A stretch of DNA of 64,000 nt from Utricularia gibba (lineage: Eukaryota > Streptophyta > Magnoliopsida > Lamiales > Lentibulariaceae). Made by a program: the position numbers and the translations under genes. The DNA is taken from the NCBI GenBank assembly GCA_002189035.1, contig NEEC01000008.1, positions 3,348,001-3,412,000 of the forward strand, in the 5' to 3' direction. The notes under the pieces are model-generated. The model had not been told where the DNA came from. It saw nothing but the letters and a program-made list of their open reading frames with translations, and ran no database searches. Position 1 is the stretch's first letter; each line of letters begins with the position of its first letter. Positions 57,901 through 64,000 of this stretch are shown here, one piece after another.

Positions 57901-59671
57901 AGTCTCATCAAAAGAAGAAGCTTGAAGAAGAAGTTAGAATTTTGCGAAATCAGTTGGCACAGTTATCCGTGGAAGCTAATCAGGTATGTTTTCGATACAT
58001 TACATCATATGCAAAACATGAACATATCATCGTTTCATTAGCTAGGAAAAAGTATTCCAACTATGCTAGGTATTTCTCCAGCAGAAAGAGGATGCTCATT
58101 CTTCTCAGTTAAGATGAATTTTTGTATTCAAGTTTAACTGATTTGTCTCAATATGCATTCTCACAGACCAGAAGTTACCCTGACAGAGGCAACAATGGGA
58201 AATCCCTAGGCATGATGAATTGTTCCTCGCCACTAAATTATGGGCAATACAGAGATAATGATACCAGAGAAAGTGCATCAATTTCTAACCTTCATGAACA
58301 GGGTGATGATTATTATTATACTGATTCTATTCCTTTTCTTTGTTTCTCAGTTATAATATAAACACATTTTGAACCCTTGTATGCTTACAAATTTCTTTAT
58401 CTAACAGTTGGATTGCAAAAGATATTGTCGCTGCTGGAATCCGAAGACCCGAATGTGCAGATTCATGCGGTGAAAGTTGTAGCCAACTTAGCTGCAGAAG
58501 GTAATTCAGCCTTTTCACACTTGCATATTATCTGCATTCAAGTCCAATCTTATTAAGGTAACCCTATTATTTTAGAGAAGTGAAGTTTTTTTATAACTTA
58601 CATTGCAGAAGCAAATCAGGAAAAGATAGTTGAAGCCGGGGGTCTCACTTCATTACTGATGCTTCTGCGAAAGTACGAGGATGAAACAATTCGTAGGATT
58701 GCAGCGGGTGCAATCGCCAATCTTGCAATGAATGGTGACTACTTAATCATTTTGTTGTTGTATTTTGCAATCGTATCTGCTTCATGCCTTTTTCCTTCAA
58801 AAAATTTAGGCTTCGAAGATGGCAGCATCTTCCTTCCCCTTATTATTTCCCTTGAAACATGAAAAATTTTCAGAGTCCAACCAAGAACTCATAATGGCTC
58901 AAGGTGGGGTGCCTCTCTTGGCGATGACTGGTACTAACGCTGAAGATCCTCAGACGCTTCGAATGGTTGCTGGAGCAATAGCCAATTTATGTGGCAATGG
59001 TATTAATTTCCAATGCTCTGCTCTAATACTCCCCATGTTCGCTATTTCTTCCCCACTCGCCATCTTTTATTCCTTATTCATGCAATGCATTCGGTTTCCC
59101 AGATAAACTGCAAACAAGGCTGAGATCAGAGGGTGGCATCAAAGCTCTGTTAGGGATGGTGAGATGCAGGCATCCAGATGTTCTTTCTCAAGTAGCTCGC
59201 GGCATCGCCAATTTCGCAAAATGTGAATCCAGGGTAGCAACCCAAGGTAAAAAGATCTCCACCCACTTCAAGTGCATCTAAATATTTCCACAAAATAGTG
59301 AATCCTTTCTGTATCCCCGAATGATGTTCCAAGATGGCTCCTTTTTGCAGGCATCAGACCTGGTCGTTCCCTGCTTGTGGAAGACGGAGCCTTGCCATGG
59401 ATAGTACAGAACGCCAACAATGAAGCATCACTAATCAGACGCCATGTCGAGCTCGCCCTTTGCCACCTCGCGCAGCACGGTAACATATACTTGAAACCAC
59501 TCGCTCGTCCCCCCCATTTTTACTCCTCAAGATGCACAACATTACATGATCTCCCCCCTTGCAGAAGTGAACGCCAAGGACTTGATCAGCGGAGGCGCAC
59601 TCTGGGAGCTCCTTCGCATCTCTCGTGACTGTTCCGGGACGACATCAAGGCGCTTGCCCGTCGAACTCTAA
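54920..59671 (+). CDS. ARK: Armadillo-repeat kinesin (ARK type, plant kinesin with ARM tail; C-terminal frameshift)
   Basis: Microtubule motor of the plant ARK (Ungrouped/KINUA) family, which acts in root hair and cell-shape control. Nineteen exons run from 54920-55046 to the last starting at 59565; all internal phases agree. The motor domain (about 44-380) has P-loop GQTGTGKT (131-138), switch I NTESSRSH (242-249) and switch II LAGSE (292-296). A coiled coil follows (about 380-570). Armadillo repeats occupy the C-terminal third (for example [43 protein letters not shown]). As read, the protein ends [15 protein letters not shown] at 59671 (856 aa). One extra base in CCGGG at 59633-59637 would instead give the family tail [15 protein letters not shown], ending at 59724 (874 aa). 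Confidence 0.92.
57574..57594. repeat. (TA)n microsatellite in a kinesin intron
   Basis: About ten TA units in the intron between the exon ending at 57517 and the exon starting at 57631. Likely polymorphic; otherwise unremarkable. Confidence 0.8.
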
Positions 59672-59724
59672 CATCGAGCTCCATCTTCCAGGCCGAGATG
59701 CGAAGACTAAGGATAGAGGTGTAA

Positions 59725-60355
59725 ATGGTACGGTACAATAACCCCCCTCTTTTACCTCTTCTAACCGGTAAAAAGCTCCGAAGAAATGAGAAATGTGATT
59801 TTCACCTATTTTTGTTTCAACAGCAGAAATGGGGTCGTGGTGTTTAGACCCATCAGCACGACCTGCTTCCTGAGAAGCTGGCCGGCGGGCTTTGTAGCTA
59901 AGCGTTGATTATCCACCTTAAAAATCAATCAGTCTTCCTAAATTTGCTTTCAATATTTTGCTCAACTTCATTAAAATAAAAATAATCACGTGTTACAAAA
60001 ATGCCTCCTCTTAATGAAGAAAGTTCCTTAGAAACCGGGTCAGATTTTGATTAACTAATTTCACATTAATCAAGACACGTCATTGGCTATTTAATATGAT
60101 GGTGACCATACTCTTTGTTCGTTTTAAATAAATATTTTATTTATTATTAAATTATTATCAAATATATTTTTAATGTTAATCATATAATTTATTTAAATAT
60201 AAATAATTCAATATATGGTTAATGAATTAATTTACCAAACGCTATTTTATTATATTAAATTAAGACCAACTCTCCAACACAAAGTTAAATTATTCTAAAT
60301 GAATGTAATTTGAATTTCATGTATGTACATGTAAAGTTCACTTAATTACACAAAG
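59725..60355. other. Spacer between convergent genes
   Basis: 3' flanks of the kinesin gene (plus) and the calmodulin-like gene (minus). AT-rich from 59920 onward. Nothing else recognised. Confidence 0.5.
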
Positions 60356-60901
60356 CTAAGCTCCAGCTGTCATCATAAGCCTGAACTCTTCCAAGCTGAC
60401 GAACCCATCGCCATCTCTATCAACTGCTCGAATCATCTTCTTGCATTCCTTGAGGCTGCTCTTCCTCCCGCAGCACCCAAGTCTCCTCAGCACCCTCTGC
60501 ACCTCCTCCGCCGAGATTAGCCCGTCTCCGTTCACATCGAATACCCGAAAAGCGGCAACGTAATCCCCATCTTCCTGCTCATCCATCGCACTCATGAATT
60601 CCTGCAAGTCCACGAATCCATCGCCGTCGAAATCCAGCACCCGCACCATCACCTCGGCTTCGTTCGCCGCATTAGTACTTTCATATCCCATATTCAGTAG
60701 AAGCTGCTTCACCTCGACGGGGGATAGCTTCCCATCTCCGTTGGAGTCGATTGCCTCGAAGACGTGTCGCATTTGAGACGAGATCGCCATCGTCGCGAAG
60801 GAAGCATCCAGTTTGGGGCTTCTTCTCGGGCTCCTGGGAAACTCTATCTTGCGGAGCAGTTGCTTCAGGTGTGAAGAGCAGAGATTTAGGACATCTAGCA
60901 T
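60356..60901 (-). CDS. Calmodulin-like calcium sensor (CML) with four EF-hands
   Basis: Intronless gene for a 181-aa calcium sensor. The ATG at 60901 (MLDVLNLCSS) is preferred because upstream residues are hydrophobic and unlike the family. All four EF-hand loops are complete: DSNGDGKLSPVE (52-63), DFDGDGFVDLQE (90-101), DVNGDGLISAEE (122-133) and DRDGDGFVSLEE (161-172). Each has Asp at position 1 and Glu at position 12, so four calcium ions are likely bound. The basic, serine-rich N-terminal 38 residues (RKIEFPRSPRRSPK) are an extension beyond calmodulin and may set location or partners. Similar plant CMLs relay calcium signals in stress and development; the exact member is not assigned. Confidence 0.92.
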   Translation of the reverse strand: MLDVLNLCSSHLKQLLRKIEFPRSPRRSPKLDASFATMAISSQMRHVFEAIDSNGDGKLSPVEVKQLLLNMGYESTNAANEAEVMVRVLDFDGDGFVDLQEFMSAMDEQEDGDYVAAFRVFDVNGDGLISAEEVQRVLRRLGCCGRKSSLKECKKMIRAVDRDGDGFVSLEEFRLMMTAGA

Positions 60902-61322
60902 TGTGGGAAAGGAGAGAACACAAGTGAGAAATGAAGTAACAGAATGAAACGCGAACAGACGACACGTGGGAGGGTAATAAGATAAGAGAAATTCCTCATG
61001 AGTTAAGATAAGCAACAAGAGGAAAAATTGGATTGGATTATCGTATTCTAGCAGCTTGTCCTGTCAGGCCCTACACGGAAAGACAGGGACTTTTCATCAA
61101 ATAGTTAGTCATTGGACAGCCCCTTGGTTCTGTCTTCCCGTGTGCACAAACATAGCCAACGGTATTCCAAAGATCGAGTCTTTTTCTTCTTAGTGTTGTT
61201 CTTCTGTAGGAGGACTTGGAGGGTTTCACGTTAAAACAATATACAAGCTCATTGATTGAAAACAAAAGCAAACAAGTTTTTTTTCTGGTTCTTGCCCTGC
61301 CTCATGGAAAATCCGGGAGTCT
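60902..61322. other. Spacer between the CML and DUF247 genes
   Basis: 5' flank of the CML gene and 3' flank of the DUF247 gene, both on the minus strand. No coding or RNA feature recognised. Confidence 0.5.
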
Positions 61323-63880
61323 TCAATGAGGATGATGATAACTATACATGGCGTAAAAGGTCTGCAGAAATGTGAGAACCAGAAGCATGACAGCAGTGAC
61401 GATGGACATGGTGGTCCATGGATTTCTCAAGTGTTCTTCCACCAGCGCCTTGCCCCAAGCATTGATTTTGTTCTTGCAGAAATTATCAACGTCCCTTGCA
61501 ACATCCAGAAGCAAGGGATTGAAGCGGCCGTAAACCACAGACTCGCATGCACGATTGAAGAAGTGGGCTATATCAGAATCGGCTTCCAAGCTATTCATAA
61601 TGATCCCGCGTTCCCGGAGGCATCTCACGTCCTCCGCCGTGTCTATTAAACGGTCCATGAAGATCATATAAGAGGTGACGTCGTTGTTGTTGAGTTGGTG
61701 TGAATGCAGTTGCTCGTAGGCGATGAGGTTGATTACAAGAGATTTCATTCTCATGTCCAGCAAAACATGCGGAATCTTGAGGCACCCCCTTTTGAGTTTT
61801 ATGCCAGAGGATATGCTGGAGCTTCCCCTTCTGAACCTGATTCCATGTTCTTTAAGATAACTCACAGGGCGCATCATGAGCAACGGGCTGAGGTCCGAAC
61901 CTGAGTCTGCACTCACGGCAGGCTCCCTTGAGCTGATTCTTTTGGTTTCGGGATCAAAACTAATGACTCTGAGCATCCAGTGTACAAGTCCCAGTAAATG
62001 GGGAACTTCTTCTGGTACACTCGGTGAATTGGTAAAGACGTTCCGGAGGTTTTCATTCAGGAATGGCTCGCCCCCGCGAATCAAGGGATAGAAGAATTCT
62101 AGTGCAAGACCCCGAACTTGTTTTCCATCAGACGAAGTGTTGATTCCATGAAGTGCTTCAAGGATGAAGATGGGGATTTGGTTCTCCAGCAGGATGAAAT
62201 CTTGTCTGATCATGTCTATAAACCCGGAAATGGAGAAAACAGGATCCATAACCGAGTAACCGCACTTCTTGAATCCTATTTTGGCACCCATAAGAAACTC
62301 AAGAATGAAGCAGCCATCGAGGATCATCGTCTCCGTGAAATCATCGCTGTCAACAAGGCCGTCATAGCAAGCACGAGCTTTCTTCTCGTGCTCTTTCACC
62401 ACATTGATATAATCCCCGATTCGCATGGAATTTCTCTTAAGCAAATTATGAACAGCTTTCCATTTATGAATTTCCATGGGTCTCAGCTGCGAGGACTGGC
62501 GGTGATATGGACCTATCGACACCACCTGCGGATAGGGAGCTTTGATCTTGAACTTTGTGAGGAATGCCGGGATTCTGTATATGCAGATTTGATTAGAAGT
62601 GGCTTCTCTGATCTCTATAGCTTGATGCATCTTCCTGTGCATGTCGAAAGCAAGAAGCCCTGAAGGTAGGTTGGATGGATCGTTGCAATAGACTTTGAAA
62701 TCAATAGCAACTTCCAAGAGCGCGGGATTGAGGCGACCATAAACCACAGCTTGATTCACGCCTTTGAAGAACTCCACCACCTTGGAGTCGCTTCCAAGGT
62801 CATTCCTCAGGATCCCGGAATCCCTGAGGTGCTCCACATCGGCGGCGGAATCAATCAGGAAGTTCATGAAGATCATGAAGGACGTGACATAATTCTTCCT
62901 CTCTGGAGACGAACAGCGTTGCTCAAAGGCACATAAGTTGAGCATAAGAGACTTCATGTTCATGTCAAGTGAGACGTACGAGATCCCAAAGGTTCCACCT
63001 TGGAATTTCACATCCCATAGCAACTCCTGAGGCTCAAACTCCCTCTTGAACTTGATTACATCTTTAACAGCACTAATGGGGCGCATCTCGAGCAGGGGGC
63101 CGAAGTCGTTCTCCCAGTACATATTCGAGAATTTGTTGCTGTAAGCGTTGTCAATGAGCTTGCTGTGTAGAAGATCAAGTAAATGAAAGGTCTTTCCTTG
63201 AATCTGGGAAGAGTTCATAAACCGTTCCCAACAATTCTTCGCCGATGGGTCACCACGAATCAAACGCAAGAAGAGCCTTCCAGCAAGATAAGTAACATCA
63301 AAGTCACACTCCTCCTTCCCCATTCCGTGAAGTTTGTCGAGGATAAACATGGGAATCTGATTCTCCAACAGAATAAGATCTCGTTGAATGTTCAACATTG
63401 TCCCAGAATGTGAGAAAACGGGATCCATTTCCGAGTATCCAAGATTCTGGAATCCTCTTACGGCTCCATTAAGGACCTCTAGGATGAAGCACCCATCAAC
63501 GACCATCATCTCAAGAAATTCCTCACTGGTGAGTCTAATGTTTCCCTCATAACAGTGACGCGCCTCCATCTCAAGTTCTCTTACCGCTTGAAGATAAGCC
63601 TGGATTCCCTGACCTTTTCTAGAGAGTGCCCTGTCAAGAGCACGGCGTTTGTGAGTTTCCATGGGTTGCAGGTACTTGGCGCCACGGTGGTACGGACCCA
63701 GAGATACAATCTGGGATGACATGCTTTTTTATCGATCCCAAGGAGGGATTTGGGGATTTGGCATATCCAAGGCGCTCGAGAAGTCCCCTGCCTGGCTTTC
63801 TTCATCTTCTCGTTCATCGCATCTCCAAGACGTTGGAGATCGACGGTCAGTCTCGAGTTTCCCGTCTCTTTGTCGTCCAT
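61323..63880 (-). CDS. Double DUF247 protein (two modules fused in one reading frame; frame interrupted near the start)
   Basis: Large plant-specific protein of about 852 aa with two successive DUF247 modules. Start MDDKETGNSR at 63880, then ICQIPKSLLGIDKK. The frame shifts at the run of six T (plus 63725-63730, minus AAAAAA): one more A gives the expected SLGPYHRGAKYLQPMETHKR. From 63722 to 61323 there is one uninterrupted frame of 799 codons. Module 1 includes MMVVDGCFILEVL and DLILLENQIPMFILDKL. It lacks the usual C-terminal membrane helix and passes, after VYCNDPSNLPSG, directly into module 2 (CIYRIPAFLTKF, VSIGPYHRQSSQLRPMEIHK, MILDGCFILEFL, DFILLENQIPIFILEAL). Module 2 ends with a membrane helix (SIVTAVMLLVLTFLQTFYAM). 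DUF247 proteins are mostly uncharacterised; in grasses some are self-incompatibility determinants. Confidence 0.85.
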
Positions 63881-64000
63881 TTTTGCTAAAATCAAGTCAC
63901 TGAAGTTGTAGTTGAACAGAGGCAAGAACTACTCAACCAGGTTCAATTTTTCATATGAAAATTCCAAAACACAGCTGGAAGACTGGTCACGCCGCCATGG

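Overview
This is a 64 kb stretch of nuclear DNA from a flowering plant, most likely a eudicot. The evidence is intron-rich genes with GT-AG splice sites, AT-rich intergenic DNA, a tRNA-Cys gene with internal promoter boxes, and plant-only families: PUB kinase/U-box, BAHD acyltransferase, TBL, DUF247, DUF4378, CRM splicing factors and a SOC1-type MADS gene. An asterid is plausible but not proven. About 21 protein-coding genes were found. Exon borders were placed by hand from splice sites, reading-frame phase and remembered family consensus. No phage, CRISPR array, intact transposon or bacterial DNA was seen.

Layout: 0-3 kb, a RIC1-type Rab6-GEF subunit (minus, running off the left edge). 4.8-6.1 kb, an ELM2/SANT-like nuclear protein. 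7.1-8.2 kb, mitochondrial adrenodoxin-like ferredoxin. 8.5-11.8 kb, a USP-coiled coil-kinase-U-box protein (minus). 15.2-17.9 kb, a DUF4378 protein. 18.4 kb, tRNA-Cys. 18.8-20.0 kb, a small ankyrin protein (minus). 20.2-25.0 kb, a tandem array of three short-chain dehydrogenases (minus), the middle one with a nonsense codon. 25.4-26.2 kb, a small C2-domain protein (minus). 27.0-28.7 kb, an F-box protein. 29.5-30.5 kb, a RING-H2 ligase. 31.4-33.4 kb, PEX16. 33.7-35.5 kb, a CRM-domain splicing factor. 35.9-39.1 kb, an LPEAT2-type acyltransferase. 40.9-43.6 kb, a SOC1-like MADS gene. 44.3-45.3 kb, a carboxylesterase (minus). 45.6-48.1 kb, a CLB1/SYT7-type SMP-C2 protein (minus). 50.0-51.3 kb, a BAHD acyltransferase. 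51.5-53.2 kb, a TBL xylan O-acetyltransferase-like protein (minus). 54.9-59.7 kb, an armadillo-repeat kinesin. 60.4-60.9 kb, a calmodulin-like protein (minus). 61.3-63.9 kb, a fused double DUF247 protein (minus).

The genes do not form a pathway. Apart from the dehydrogenase array this is an ordinary mix of housekeeping, trafficking, signalling and metabolic genes. The most striking pattern is that seven otherwise intact genes each show exactly one missing base in a short homopolymer run, supported by frame or exon phase. That points to base-calling or assembly deletions rather than seven independent pseudogenes. Other points of interest are the nonsense codon in one dehydrogenase, a single-ORF DUF247-DUF247 fusion, six teloboxes around exon 1 of the MADS gene, a 24-bp copied exon end plus splice donor inside that gene, and GC-AG introns in two genes. 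I did not find a convincing new biological system.
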